Part shown: piece after piece, positions 56,361 through 64,000 of the stretch | How positions within the stretch are numbered: position 1 is the first letter of the stretch | Layout: each line of letters starts with the position of its first letter | From: Allorhodoferax sp032337135 | Lineage (GTDB): Bacteria > Pseudomonadota > Gammaproteobacteria > Burkholderiales > Burkholderiaceae_C | Length of the DNA stretch: 64,000 nt | Assembly (NCBI RefSeq): GCF_032337135.1 | Contig: NZ_JAVXZZ010000002.1 | Coordinates: 248,001-312,000 of the forward strand | Direction: 5' to 3' | Notes under the pieces: generated by a model | Database searches by the model: none | The model's input: only the letters and a program-made list of their open reading frames with translations | What the model was told of the DNA's origin: nothing | Program-made: the position numbers and the translations under genes

Positions 56361-57164
56361 ATGAAAACCCGATTCATCCTGATCCAGACCAGCCATGCCG
56401 GCAATGTGGGCGCTGCTGCCCGCGCCATGAAGACCATGGGCTTTGACGACCTGGTGCTGGTGGCGCCGCGCTGGGCCAATGTGCTGCGCCGCGAGGAAAC
56501 CATCCAGCGTGCCAGCGGCGCCCTCGACGTGCTGGAGAAGTGCCGCATTGTCGACACGCTCGACGAAGCGTTGGACGGCATGAGCCACCTGTGTGCCACC
56601 GCCATGACACCGCGCGACTTCGGGCCACCCACGCGCTCGCCGCGCGAGCATTTTGAGTTGCTACGAAAACAGGAGCTACCTGCGCAATCTGCATGCGGGC
56701 TGGATGCCAATTTGACCAATGAACCGGCCGTCCGGCAGCAGGGGGTGGCCTTCCTGTTCGGCTCCGAACGTTTCGGCATGCGCAACGAAGACGTGTACCG
56801 CTGCCATGTTGCCTTAAGCATTCCGAGCAACCCCCAGTTCGGTTCGCTCAATATCGGTGCGGCGTTGCAGGTCATCGCCTATGAATGGCGCCTGGCGCTG
56901 GGCGGCTTTGGTGTCCAAAGCGCAGCCGCCGAGCCCGTCTTGGCCGACGCGGCCCAGGTGGCGGGCATGCTGGGTCATCTGGAACAGGCGCTGGTGGCAT
57001 TGGAATTCCTGGACCCTGCAGCACCCAAGAAGCTCATGCCCCGGCTCAATGGCCTGTTCAACCGGGCACAGGTTACGCAGGAGGAAATACACATCCTTCG
57101 CGGCATCGCCAAGGCCGTGCTGCAGCAGTCTGCGGCTTTGGAAAAGCTGCAGGCGAAGGTCTGA
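56361..57164 (+). CDS. trmJ: tRNA (cytidine/uridine-2'-O-)-methyltransferase TrmJ
   Basis: A 267-aa SPOUT-class enzyme methylating position 32 of tRNAs. N-terminal FILIQTSHAGNVGAAARAMK, central FLFGSERFGMRNED and IPSNPQFGSLNIGAALQVIAYE (knot region) are present. A dispersed repeat (56658-56708) is in frame and adds a stretch of about 17 residues (LLRKQELPAQSACGLDA) in a variable loop before the knot. The C-terminal helical extension ends in LEKLQAKV. Confidence 0.93.
   Translation: MKTRFILIQTSHAGNVGAAARAMKTMGFDDLVLVAPRWANVLRREETIQRASGALDVLEKCRIVDTLDEALDGMSHLCATAMTPRDFGPPTRSPREHFELLRKQELPAQSACGLDANLTNEPAVRQQGVAFLFGSERFGMRNEDVYRCHVALSIPSNPQFGSLNIGAALQVIAYEWRLALGGFGVQSAAAEPVLADAAQVAGMLGHLEQALVALEFLDPAAPKKLMPRLNGLFNRAQVTQEEIHILRGIAKAVLQQSAALEKLQAKV
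56658..56708 (+). repeat. dispersed 51-bp repeat, copy inside trmJ
   Basis: TTGCTA-N8-GGAGCT-N3-TGCGCAAT with the tail CATGCGGGCTGGATGCC. It is exactly 17 codons long and keeps the trmJ frame open. Confidence 0.75.
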
Positions 57165-57210
57165 AAACCCTATCGGCTCCGCGCCACCAGCCAAGGTTTA
57201 GACTCACCCC

Positions 57211-57984
57211 ATGTTTTCCCGACTCCGCTCCGATATCCAGTGCATCCTCGACCGTGACCCCGCCGCGCGCAGCACCTGGGAGGTGCTGACCTGTTACCCG
57301 GGGCTGCATGCGCTGGTTCTGCACCGGCGCGCCCACTGGTGCTGGAACCACGGGCTCAAGTGGTTGGGGCGCTTCATTTCCCACATCTCGCGCTTCCTGA
57401 CCGGCATCGAAATCCACCCGGGCGCCAAGATCGGCGAGCGTGTGTTCTTCGACCATGCGATGGGCACGGTGGTGGGTGAAACTGCCGAGATCGGCGACGG
57501 TTGCACCATTTACCAGGGCGTCACGCTCGGTGGCACCAGCCTGTACAAGGGGGCCAAGCGCCACCCGACCCTGGGCAAGGATGTGGTCGTGAGTGCCGGG
57601 GCCAAGGTGCTTGGAGGCTTCGAGGTGGGTGACGGCGCCAAGATCGGTTCCAATGCGGTGGTCATCAAGCCGGTGCCGCCAGGGGCGACCGCTGTGGGCA
57701 TTCCGGCGCGCATCATCCCGAGCAAGGAAGGTGTGAGTGCCGACGTGACCACGCAGGAGCGCAAATTCAACGCCTACGGCATCACGCTCGAAGACGACCC
57801 CCTGAGCCAGGCCATGCACGGACTCATCAACACCGCAGCCGGACAGGACCACCAGATTGCCCTGCTGTGGAAGGCGATCGAGCAGTTGTCTGCCGCGGCC
57901 CAGCGCGGCGATTGCATGCCCCAGGATGCCGCGCGCAAGGAGTGCTTCGAGGCGGAGAAGCTCAACCAGTTGGTAGGGAAGTAG
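57211..57984 (+). CDS. cysE: serine O-acetyltransferase
   Basis: A 257-aa hexapeptide-repeat enzyme making O-acetylserine for cysteine synthesis. IEIHPGAKIGERVFFDHAMGTVVGETAEIGD carries the catalytic histidine/aspartate region, followed by repeats to VGIPARII. CysM is encoded at 30.7 kb. The C-terminal extension is longer than in some cysE proteins and ends EAEKLNQLVGK. Confidence 0.95.
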   Translation: MFSRLRSDIQCILDRDPAARSTWEVLTCYPGLHALVLHRRAHWCWNHGLKWLGRFISHISRFLTGIEIHPGAKIGERVFFDHAMGTVVGETAEIGDGCTIYQGVTLGGTSLYKGAKRHPTLGKDVVVSAGAKVLGGFEVGDGAKIGSNAVVIKPVPPGATAVGIPARIIPSKEGVSADVTTQERKFNAYGITLEDDPLSQAMHGLINTAAGQDHQIALLWKAIEQLSAAAQRGDCMPQDAARKECFEAEKLNQLVGK

Positions 57985-57998
57985 CGTTTGTTGCGTAG

Positions 57999-58049
57999 TC
58001 GCTTTTGATAATGTAGCTGGCCGCGCAATGTTTGTGCGGGCCTCAGCCC
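57999..58049 (+). repeat. dispersed 51-bp repeat, cysE/mog junction copy
   Basis: A degenerate copy: TCGCTT-N8-GTAGCT-N3-CGCGCAAT with the tail GTGCGGGCCTCAGCCC. It fills the convergent gap and ends just before the mog stop. Confidence 0.6.
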
Positions 58050-58053
58050 AGTT

Positions 58054-58653
58054 TTATGCTCTGGGTGCCCGAATGGCGCTTTTCGGACGGAAGGCCTTGC
58101 ACACCGTGTCCACGGTCTCCATGTAGGGCCCACCGATAAGGTCCACGCAGTAGGGCACGGCGGCGAAGATGCCGCCAACGATCTGCTTGCCCTCTCCATC
58201 CTTCAGCCCTTCCAGCGTTTCCGCAATGGATTTGGGTTGCCCCGGCAGGTTGATGATGAGGGACTGCTTGCGGATCACCGCCACCTGACGTGACAGGATG
58301 GCCGTGGGAACGAAATGCAGGCTGATGGCACGCATCTGCTCACCAAAGCCCGGCATCACCTTGTCGGCCACCGCGAGCGTTGCTTCCGGGGTCACGTCGC
58401 GCGGAGCGGGTCCGGTGCCGCCGGTGGTGAGTACCAGCGAACAACCGGCATCGACCAGTTCGATCAGCGTGGCGCTGATGGTGGCCTGGTCGTCGGCGAT
58501 CAAGCGGGTTTCCAACTGCAGCGGGTTGTGCAGCGCGCGGCGCAGCCACTCCTGCAGTGCAGGAATGCCCTTGTCTTCGTACACCCCGGTGGATGCGCGG
58601 TCACTGATGGACACCAGGCCGATCTTGACGCTGTCGTGCAAGGAAATACTCAT
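58054..58653 (-). CDS. mog: molybdopterin adenylyltransferase
   Basis: A 199-aa MogA-type protein that adenylates molybdopterin before metal insertion. GLVSISDRAS, LTTGGTGPAPRDVTPEAT and LINLPGQPKSIAETL match the family. The molybdenum cofactor it helps make is required by XdhAB, encoded 45 kb away. It overlaps darP by ATGA. Confidence 0.94.
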   Translation of the reverse strand: MSISLHDSVKIGLVSISDRASTGVYEDKGIPALQEWLRRALHNPLQLETRLIADDQATISATLIELVDAGCSLVLTTGGTGPAPRDVTPEATLAVADKVMPGFGEQMRAISLHFVPTAILSRQVAVIRKQSLIINLPGQPKSIAETLEGLKDGEGKQIVGGIFAAVPYCVDLIGGPYMETVDTVCKAFRPKSAIRAPRA

Positions 58654-59276
58654 TCGGAAGGCTCTTCCGATTCGTTGTCGCCACCGAGGGCTGTGCGGAC
58701 CAACTGGAAGATTTCGCGGTAGGCGCGGCCGTGGCGTGGGGCCTCGCCGGGTTTCTCAGGCTTGGCGTCCTTGCGCGCCTGGCGCACCAGCGCGCGCAGC
58801 TGCTGGCTGTCGGTAGCCGGGTGGATGTTGAGCCACTGGCCCACGGCATCGTCGTTGGCGATCAGTTGTGCGCGCCATTTTTCGGCGTGGTGCAGCAGCT
58901 CGGTTTCCTTGCGGCTGGGCATGTGCTGCTCCACCAGGGCGGCGCGCACGGCTTCCACCTGCTCGGGCGGCAGCTGGCGCATGAGCTTGCCGATGAACTG
59001 CATCTGGCGGCGCTTGCCTTCGAAATTGGTGATGCGCTTGGCTTCTGCCACCGCTTCGACCAGCCGCGCCGGGAGTTCGAGTTTCTCCATGAGCTCGGCG
59101 CGCAGGGTCAGCAGGTCTTCGCCGAGCTTTTGCAGCTCGGAGCTTTCTTTCTTGAGGTCGGTACGTGTGGGTTCGTCCCCACCCTTGAGTTCGCGTTTCA
59201 GTTCCAGGTCGAGTTCGCTGCCCTCGGCAACGAACTGTCCGCGAACGAAATAGCCTTTTTTCGGTTTGCGTGGCAT
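58650..59276 (-). CDS. darP: ribosome biogenesis factor DarP (YjgA, DUF615)
   Basis: A 208-aa highly charged helical protein: PRKPKKGYFVRG at the start, GKRRQMQFIGKLMRQ in the middle and HGRAYREIFQLVRTAL near the end. It assists 50S subunit assembly. The ATG at 59276 is preferred over the TTG at 59282. It is coupled to mog and is divergent from pmbA, the same neighbour as in enterobacteria. Confidence 0.92.
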   Translation of the reverse strand: MPRKPKKGYFVRGQFVAEGSELDLELKRELKGGDEPTRTDLKKESSELQKLGEDLLTLRAELMEKLELPARLVEAVAEAKRITNFEGKRRQMQFIGKLMRQLPPEQVEAVRAALVEQHMPSRKETELLHHAEKWRAQLIANDDAVGQWLNIHPATDSQQLRALVRQARKDAKPEKPGEAPRHGRAYREIFQLVRTALGGDNESEEPSE

Positions 59277-59299
59277 AGGCAAGTATCATAGCCTTCGCT

Positions 59300-60727
59300 A
59301 TGAACAAACCCCATGCCACCCACTCTGTTGCGGTAGGAACCGCCCACAAGCCTGTGAAGCTGACTGAAGCTCTGCCAGGGTTTTCCTATAGCCGGGCCTA
59401 CTTTGAAGGCGTGGTGGACCAGGCGCTGGCCTATGCGCGCCACCTGGGCGCCAGCGACGCGGGCGCAGAGATATCCGAAGGCTGTGGCCTGAGTGTGTCG
59501 GTGCGCAATGGCGAACTGGAAAACGTGGAGCGCAACCGCGACAAGTCGCTGGGCGTGACGGTCTACATCGGTCACCGCCGGGGCAATGCCAGCACGTCCG
59601 ACTTTTCCGAAGCGGCTGTCGCCCGCACGGTGCAGGCGGCCTACGACATCGCCCGTTTCACGGCGGAAGATCCGTTTGCCCAATTGCCCGATGCCGCCGA
59701 TCTGGCCTCGGACGCAGACCGCCTGCGCGACCTGGACCTGTTCCATCCGTGGGACGTGACCAGCGAACAGGCCGCTGCCATCGCGCTGGAATGCGAAGCC
59801 GCGGCACGTGGGGTCAGCAAGCAGATCACCAACAGCGAAGGTGCGTCGGTGTCGGCGCAACAATCGCACTTCTTCTCGGCCCATTCCAACGGTTTTCGCG
59901 GGGGCTATGCCAGCTCGCGCCACTCCTTGTCGGTGTCACCGATCGCGGGCAAGGGGCGCGACATGCAGCGCGACTACTGGTACAGCTCCGAGCGCAATGC
60001 GCAGGCGCTGGCCAGCCCGCAGGCCGTGGGTGAATATGCGGCCCGCCGTGCCTTGAGTCGCCTCAAGGCCCGCAAGATCGCCACCACCGAGTGCCCGGTG
60101 CTTTTCGAATCCCCTTTGGCCGCAGGGTTGCTCGGCGCCTTTGTCCAGGGCGTGAGCGGCGGTGCGCTGTACCGCAAGAGCAGTTTCCTGCTCGACAGTC
60201 TGGGCAAGGCCATCTTCCCCAAGCACATCGACCTGTACGAGGATCCGTTTGTCCTGGGTGGCAAGGGTAGTTCGCCCTTCGATGAGGAGGGCGTTCGGGT
60301 CCAGCCGCGCAAGGTTATCGACGCGGGCGTGGTGCAGGGCTATTTCCTGAGCAGCTATTCAGCCCGCAAGCTGGGCATGCGCACCACGGGCAACGCTGGT
60401 GGCTCCCACAACCTGCGTTTCACCTCGCGCCGCACCCGCAAGGGTGATGATCTGGAGGCGATGCTGCAAATGCTCGGCACGGGTCTGTTCGTGACCGAAC
60501 TGATGGGGCAGGGCGTGAATTACGTAACCGGGGACTACTCGCGCGGTGCAAGTGGGTTCTGGGTCGAAAACGGGAAGATCGCATTTCCGGTGCAAGAGAT
60601 CACCATTGCCGGCAACATGCGAGACATGTTCAAGGGCATTGAGGCCATTGGCGCAGACGAGTATGTCTATGGCGCCAAGGCGGTGGGCTCTATCCTCATC
60701 AACCGCATGAAGATCGCCGGTAACTGA
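59300..60727 (+). CDS. pmbA: metalloprotease PmbA (TldE)
   Basis: A 475-aa TldD/PmbA family protein. The chain is complete, from the N-terminal GAEISEGCGLSVSVRNGELENVE region to the C-terminal GFWVENGKIAFPVQEITIAGNM. With TldD it forms a heterodimeric protease that processes peptides such as modified microcins. It is known to lack the metal motif of TldD, and none is seen here. It is divergent from darP, with 23 bp between the starts. Confidence 0.94.
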   Translation: MNKPHATHSVAVGTAHKPVKLTEALPGFSYSRAYFEGVVDQALAYARHLGASDAGAEISEGCGLSVSVRNGELENVERNRDKSLGVTVYIGHRRGNASTSDFSEAAVARTVQAAYDIARFTAEDPFAQLPDAADLASDADRLRDLDLFHPWDVTSEQAAAIALECEAAARGVSKQITNSEGASVSAQQSHFFSAHSNGFRGGYASSRHSLSVSPIAGKGRDMQRDYWYSSERNAQALASPQAVGEYAARRALSRLKARKIATTECPVLFESPLAAGLLGAFVQGVSGGALYRKSSFLLDSLGKAIFPKHIDLYEDPFVLGGKGSSPFDEEGVRVQPRKVIDAGVVQGYFLSSYSARKLGMRTTGNAGGSHNLRFTSRRTRKGDDLEAMLQMLGTGLFVTELMGQGVNYVTGDYSRGASGFWVENGKIAFPVQEITIAGNMRDMFKGIEAIGADEYVYGAKAVGSILINRMKIAGN

Positions 60728-60750
60728 TACGCCTCGAACGCTGCAAACAA

Positions 60751-60774
60751 GAACGCCCTCTTACGAGGGCGTTC
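60751..60774. terminator. hairpin between pmbA and yqeY
   Basis: GAACGCCCTC pairs perfectly with GAGGGCGTTC across the loop TTAC. The T-tracts are modest (TGCATTT one way, TTGTTT the other), so it is a probable bidirectional terminator. Confidence 0.7.
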
Positions 60775-60801
60775 TGCATTTCAGAGTCTTGGTGGCGTCT
60801 A

Positions 60802-61248
60802 TCAACCCGCCAAAGCTGCCTTCACGGCTGCCGACACGGCAGACATTTCGGCCTTGCCGGCCAGTCGGGTCTTGACCACGCCCATGACCTTGCCCATGTC
60901 GCCGGGCCCGGAGGCGCCGACCTCGGCCACGATGGCCTTCACGGCAGCCAGGACTTCGTCCGCCGACATGCGTGCCGGCAGGTAGGTCTGCAGCACCTTG
61001 AGTTCAGCCGCTTCCTTGTCGGCCAAGTCCTGGCGGGCTGCCTGCTCGAAGGCTGCGATGGAGTCCTTGCGCTGCTTGATGAGCTTGTCCACCAGGGCCA
61101 CAACGGCGGCGTCGTCCAGCACCACGCGTTCGTCCACTTCCTTCTGCTTGATCGCAGCCAGCAACAGGCGGATGGTGCCCAGGCGCTCCGTGTCCTTGGC
61201 GCGCATGGCGGTTTTCATGTCTTCGGTTATCTGGTCCTTGAGGGACAT
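60802..61248 (-). CDS. GatB/YqeY domain protein
   Basis: A 148-aa YqeY protein: MSLKDQITEDMKTAMRAKD at the start, IKQKEVDER, and KVMGVVKTRLAGKAE near the end. The domain is related to the tRNA-binding tail of GatB. Its position after rpsU is conserved in proteobacteria. The ATG at 61248 is preferred to an in-frame ATG at 61305. It is separated from rpsU by a terminator hairpin. Confidence 0.92.
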   Translation of the reverse strand: MSLKDQITEDMKTAMRAKDTERLGTIRLLLAAIKQKEVDERVVLDDAAVVALVDKLIKQRKDSIAAFEQAARQDLADKEAAELKVLQTYLPARMSADEVLAAVKAIVAEVGASGPGDMGKVMGVVKTRLAGKAEMSAVSAAVKAALAG

Positions 61249-61293
61249 GGCGTCATTCCTTTGAACAAAAGGGGAAACAAATGGGTGAGAAAC

Positions 61294-61327
61294 AAAAAAG
61301 CCCACCGGAGCGTCCCCAGGCGGGCTT
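61294..61327 (-). terminator. rpsU terminator/attenuator before yqeY
   Basis: On the minus strand AAGCCCGCC pairs with GGTGGGCTT (one G-T pair) and is followed by six T. It would reduce read-through from rpsU into yqeY. Confidence 0.85.
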
Positions 61328-61356
61328 GATTTCTTGCCGCAGCGGGCTGTACCGGA

Positions 61357-61569
61357 TCAGTACAGCTTCTTGGGCAACTGCATGCTGCGGATGCGCTTGT
61401 AGTTGCGCTTCACGGCAGCAGCCTTCTTGCGCTTGCGCTCGGCAGTGGGCTTTTCGTAGAACTCGCGGGCGCGCAGGTCGGTCAGCAGGCCCAGTTTCTC
61501 GATGGTGCGCTTGAAGCGGCGCAGGGCAACTTCAAAGGGCTCGTTTTCTTTTACACGGATCGTTGTCAT
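61357..61569 (-). CDS. rpsU: 30S ribosomal protein S21
   Basis: A 70-aa basic protein identical in layout to S21: RVKENEPFEVALRRFKRT near the start and KRKKAAAVKRNYKR toward the end. It is needed for translation initiation on some mRNAs. The transcript probably starts near 61697, giving a leader of about 130 nt with a stem. Confidence 0.98.
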   Translation of the reverse strand: MTTIRVKENEPFEVALRRFKRTIEKLGLLTDLRAREFYEKPTAERKRKKAAAVKRNYKRIRSMQLPKKLY

Positions 61570-61647
61570 TACGTAATGATTTCAAAAATGTGCTGTCGCC
61601 AGTCGGGTGGGGAAGATCGGGCCCCACCTGCCACGTTCAGCGATTGT

Positions 61648-61681
61648 CCCCCGTCTGTAACTAGTATTTGGCCGACGGGGG
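61648..61681. other. inverted repeat in the rpsU leader
   Basis: CCCCCGTC (61648-61655) and GACGGGGG (61674-61681) form an 8-bp GC-rich stem with an 18-nt loop. It lies between the candidate promoter and rpsU and may be a translational control or mRNA-stability element. Confidence 0.5.
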
Positions 61682-61704
61682 TCGTGCCAAGGAGTAAGCC
61701 AAGC

Positions 61705-61710
61705 ATTATA
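61705..61710 (-). promoter_or_regulatory. candidate rpsU -10 box
   Basis: Read on the minus strand this is a perfect TATAAT. No good -35 was found at 17 or 18 bp. The 253-bp gap 61570-61822 contains this box, the leader stem and the terminator below, and no gene was seen. Confidence 0.5.
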
Positions 61711-61761
61711 GCCGGAACTGCGAGGCGGCACGAGTCCCTGCGTTGGGGGGACCTGCAATGG

Positions 61762-61786
61762 AAAAAGCCAGCGCAGTTGCGCTGGC
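61762..61786 (-). terminator. terminator of the chalcone-isomerase-like gene
   Basis: On the minus strand GCCAGCGC, loop AACT, GCGCTGGC and five T follow the stop of the gene at 61823. Confidence 0.88.
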
Positions 61787-61822
61787 CTGGGCTGTCGATC
61801 GGCGGCCGACCCGGCCGAGATA

Positions 61823-62428
61823 TCAGTTCTTGCCTGTCAACAACAGGCGTTTGATGTTTTCCTGAACCGGGTTTTCGCCCACCCAGATCCGCAGCACGGC
61901 GTTGTAGAAGGCAATGTCGGGCAGGGTTTCGCCGATCTTCTTGCCGTTGAGCGTGCTGACCGTGCCTTGGCCAGGAACCCAGTCCAGGGTCACGACGTCG
62001 CCCTTTTTCACCGGCTCCAGCGCTGCGAACATCTCACCGAACTTGGTGGTCTGGTTGATCACCTTGGCCTTTTCTTCCTTGGTGGAGTTGGCGTTCATGC
62101 CCTTGATGAACAACTGACCGAACTCGTCGCTGTTGATTTCGCGCTGGATGTGCAGTGCCACGCGCCGGGGGCGGTCCACCGGCAGCGCCAGGAGTTCGGC
62201 GGCACTCATTTCCTTCTTCTCGGGCAGGTACAGGCCAATGGCGTAGCCCTTGATCATCAGGATCTGGCGCATGCCTGCGCCGTTGAGCTTGAGTTCCTTG
62301 CCTGCGACGGTGGCCGTGTCGTCCACCTTCACTCCGCCGACGTCAGCGGCCATGGCGGGCAGTGCAGCACCACCGATTGCCAATGCTGCTGTCAATGTGA
62401 TGGAAGCGATTCGAGGGGTAATGCGCAT
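61823..62428 (-). CDS. exported chalcone-isomerase-like protein
   Basis: A 201-aa protein with a signal peptide (residues 1-28, ending PAMAA) and one chalcone-isomerase-like fold (LKLNGAGMRQILMIKGYAIGLYLPE; ALHIQREINSDEFGQLFIKGMN). Bacterial members are periplasmic and of unknown function; true flavonoid isomerase activity is not implied. The start at 62428 begins the signal peptide. It lies between an MCP gene and rpsU, on the same strand as both. Confidence 0.85.
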   Translation of the reverse strand: MRITPRIASITLTAALAIGGAALPAMAADVGGVKVDDTATVAGKELKLNGAGMRQILMIKGYAIGLYLPEKKEMSAAELLALPVDRPRRVALHIQREINSDEFGQLFIKGMNANSTKEEKAKVINQTTKFGEMFAALEPVKKGDVVTLDWVPGQGTVSTLNGKKIGETLPDIAFYNAVLRIWVGENPVQENIKRLLLTGKN

Positions 62429-62457
62429 GGCGTTGGCTCCTGTAACAAGTTGGGAAA

Positions 62458-63999
62458 TCAAGTGGAATGGTGTGGCAGTGCGAGTGGCGATGCCGTGCCG
62501 GGCAGGGCAGGGCTTTCCGACACGTCGAGCTTGAAGACGCTGATGGCACGCACCAGCCGGTCGGTTTCCTCGCGCATCGATTCGGCGGCGGCGGCGGCTT
62601 CTTCGACCATGGCGGCGTTCTGCTGCGTGACATGGTCCATGCGCTCAATGGCCTGGTTGACACGCGCGATGCCCTCGCCCTGTTCGCGGTTGGCGGCCGT
62701 GATCTCACCCATGATGGAGGCCACGCGCTGCACGCTGTCGACGATTTCCGTCATGGTGGAGCCGGCCTGGGTCACCAGGCGGCTCCCGGCCTCGACGTTG
62801 TTGACCGAGTCATCGATGAGCGCCTTGATTTCCTTGGCTGCCGTTGCCGAGCGCTGGGCCAGGCTGCGCACTTCGGAGGCCACCACGGCAAAGCCCCGGC
62901 CCTGTTCTCCGGCACGCGCGGCCTCGACCGCCGCGTTGAGTGCCAGGATATTGGTCTGGAACGCGATACCGTCGATCACACCGATGATGTCCGCGATTTT
63001 CTTGCTGGAAGAGTGGATCGCGCCCATGGTCTGCACCACTTCCGCCACCACGGTGCCGCCTTTGGATGCGATGTGCGAGGCCGTGGCGGCCAGCTCATTG
63101 GCTTCCTGGGTGGATTGCGTGCTGTGGCGAACCACGTTGGTCAGGTCCTGCATCGACGACGTCGTTTCCTGTAGGACCTGGGATTGCTCCACCGTGCGGT
63201 CGTTGAGCTGGTGGTTGCCCTGCGCGATCTCCAACGCGGTGTTGGTCAGCGAATGGGTACTGTGGTTGACTTCGCCCACCAGGTGTTTGAGTCCCTGGTT
63301 CATCTCCTTGAGCCCCGCCATCATCTGGCCGACCTCGTCTTTGGTCAGCACCTGAATGTCACTGGTCAGGTCACCCGAGGCGACGCGCTGTGTGATGTCC
63401 GAGGCGCGGCGCATGGCCGAAACAATGCTTTGGGTGACGAAATAGCCGATGAGCGTACTCAGAATGGCGGCGGCAAAGGCCAGCACCAGGATCAGGGTGG
63501 TGGTCTGGCTGGCGATATGGTTCGAGGTCTCGTTGGCGGACTCCATCAGGCTGTTTTCGTATTTCACGAACACGTCCAGCGCTTCGAAATACTTGGTCTG
63601 CAAGGGCCGCATGGAAAACAGGAACTTCAGCTGCGCCTCTTCCTTCTTCTCCTGGTTGATCAGGTCGAGAAACGCCTTCTGGTGGGGCTTGAGCTTGTCG
63701 CGGATGGCGATGATGGGCTTGAGCAGTTCCTTGCCCTTCTCATCGGTCATGGTTTTTTCCAGCGTCTCGAACGCAGCGGCATTGGCGGCGGAGACCTTTT
63801 CGATCTTGTCGACCTCACCCTTGATCTGACCCGGGTCTTCCATGATCAGGATACTGAGCATGGAGCGGGAGATCTCGTTGATCTGGACCTTGATCTCGTT
63901 GGCGACCGCTGTCTTGGGGTATCGGTCGGTGATGATGGTGGAGAACTCGGCGTTCAGGTCATTGATGCGCACATAGGCCAGTGACGCAAGAATCGCCAT
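62458..63999 (-). CDS. methyl-accepting chemotaxis protein, 5'-truncated by the window end
   Basis: The visible 513 aa cover a four-helix-bundle-type ligand domain (residues 1-165), one transmembrane helix (about 168-190, LILVLAFAAAILSTLIGYFV), a HAMP domain (190-245) and the cytoplasmic signalling hairpin with the conserved tip (IDGIAFQTNILALNAAVEAARAGEQGRGFAVV). A first transmembrane helix should lie just outside the window, since the chain enters already in a hydrophobic stretch. The C-terminus (LALPHHST) has no NWETF-like CheR tether. The ligand is unknown. Confidence 0.93.
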   Translation of the reverse strand: MAILASLAYVRINDLNAEFSTIITDRYPKTAVANEIKVQINEISRSMLSILIMEDPGQIKGEVDKIEKVSAANAAAFETLEKTMTDEKGKELLKPIIAIRDKLKPHQKAFLDLINQEKKEEAQLKFLFSMRPLQTKYFEALDVFVKYENSLMESANETSNHIASQTTTLILVLAFAAAILSTLIGYFVTQSIVSAMRRASDITQRVASGDLTSDIQVLTKDEVGQMMAGLKEMNQGLKHLVGEVNHSTHSLTNTALEIAQGNHQLNDRTVEQSQVLQETTSSMQDLTNVVRHSTQSTQEANELAATASHIASKGGTVVAEVVQTMGAIHSSSKKIADIIGVIDGIAFQTNILALNAAVEAARAGEQGRGFAVVASEVRSLAQRSATAAKEIKALIDDSVNNVEAGSRLVTQAGSTMTEIVDSVQRVASIMGEITAANREQGEGIARVNQAIERMDHVTQQNAAMVEEAAAAAESMREETDRLVRAISVFKLDVSESPALPGTASPLALPHHST

Positions 64000-64000
64000 C

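Overview
The window reads as a chromosomal segment of a Comamonadaceae-type betaproteobacterium (Acidovorax/Hydrogenophaga/Rhodoferax-like). This is inferred from the high GC content, the family resemblance of the proteins, the gene neighbourhoods (cysM, valS, queF, suhB, trmJ, cysE, darP-pmbA, rpsU-yqeY) and a dispersed ~51-bp repeat. Coding density is very high. Many genes are translationally coupled: stop and start codons overlap as ATGA or GTGA at 2138, 8279, 10606, 13122, 19400, 28154, 29950, 38396 and 58650. No intergenic gap exceeds about 260 bp. I found no rRNA, insertion sequence, prophage, CRISPR array or recognisable defence system.

Layout. 1-0.7 kb: a Crp/Fnr regulator behind an FNR-like box. 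0.7-5.7 kb (minus): a five-gene operon encoding a PuuA-like glutamine-synthetase homologue, a class III aminotransferase, two short-chain dehydrogenases and a GntR/FCD regulator. It looks like an amine or amino-alcohol catabolic unit. A perfect 16-bp palindrome lies upstream of its first gene, with a second half-conserved copy exactly 63 bp away. 5.8-7.9 kb: a Fur-box-preceded cupredoxin plus an FTR1 iron permease, then a periplasmic binding protein. 7.9-22.0 kb: a purine catabolism region with ynfA, xdhB, xdhA, a divergent LysR regulator, a BMP-type ABC transporter (ATPase, two permeases, lipoprotein), an adenine-deaminase-like enzyme, a CheY/CheC pair, guanine deaminase and dCTP deaminase. 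Adenine would go to hypoxanthine and guanine to xanthine, and XdhAB would take both to urate. The molybdopterin enzyme mogA lies 45 kb away in the same window.

22-32.5 kb: rhlE, apaH, a CNNM/CorC-like membrane protein, a sugar nucleotidyltransferase, the rmlBDAC dTDP-rhamnose operon, tRNA-Leu(CAA), cysM, a NUDIX hydrolase and tusA. 32.5-42 kb: valS, a MaoC-like protein, yaaA, an alpha/beta hydrolase coupled to queF, then acetate kinase coupled to a MaoC-phosphotransacetylase fusion. 42-55 kb: bacteriohemerythrin next to a PAS-GGDEF-EAL protein, a UbiA-family prenyltransferase with dinB, a binding protein, a Pat-type protein acetyltransferase, a lactate-dehydrogenase-like flavoenzyme and a second PAS-GGDEF-EAL protein. 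55-64 kb: suhB, trmJ, cysE, mogA-darP, pmbA, yqeY-rpsU, a chalcone-isomerase-like exported protein and an MCP that runs off the end.

The observations most worth a second look are: (1) the 51-bp dispersed repeat, found at convergent gene junctions and in frame inside xdhA, xdhB and trmJ; (2) the adenine- rather than adenosine-deaminase signature in the purine cluster; (3) the phased double operator in front of the glutamylation-type amine operon; and (4) ynfA translationally coupled to xdhB in the place often occupied by xdhC. Functional statements come from reading motifs and family knowledge; no database search was run.
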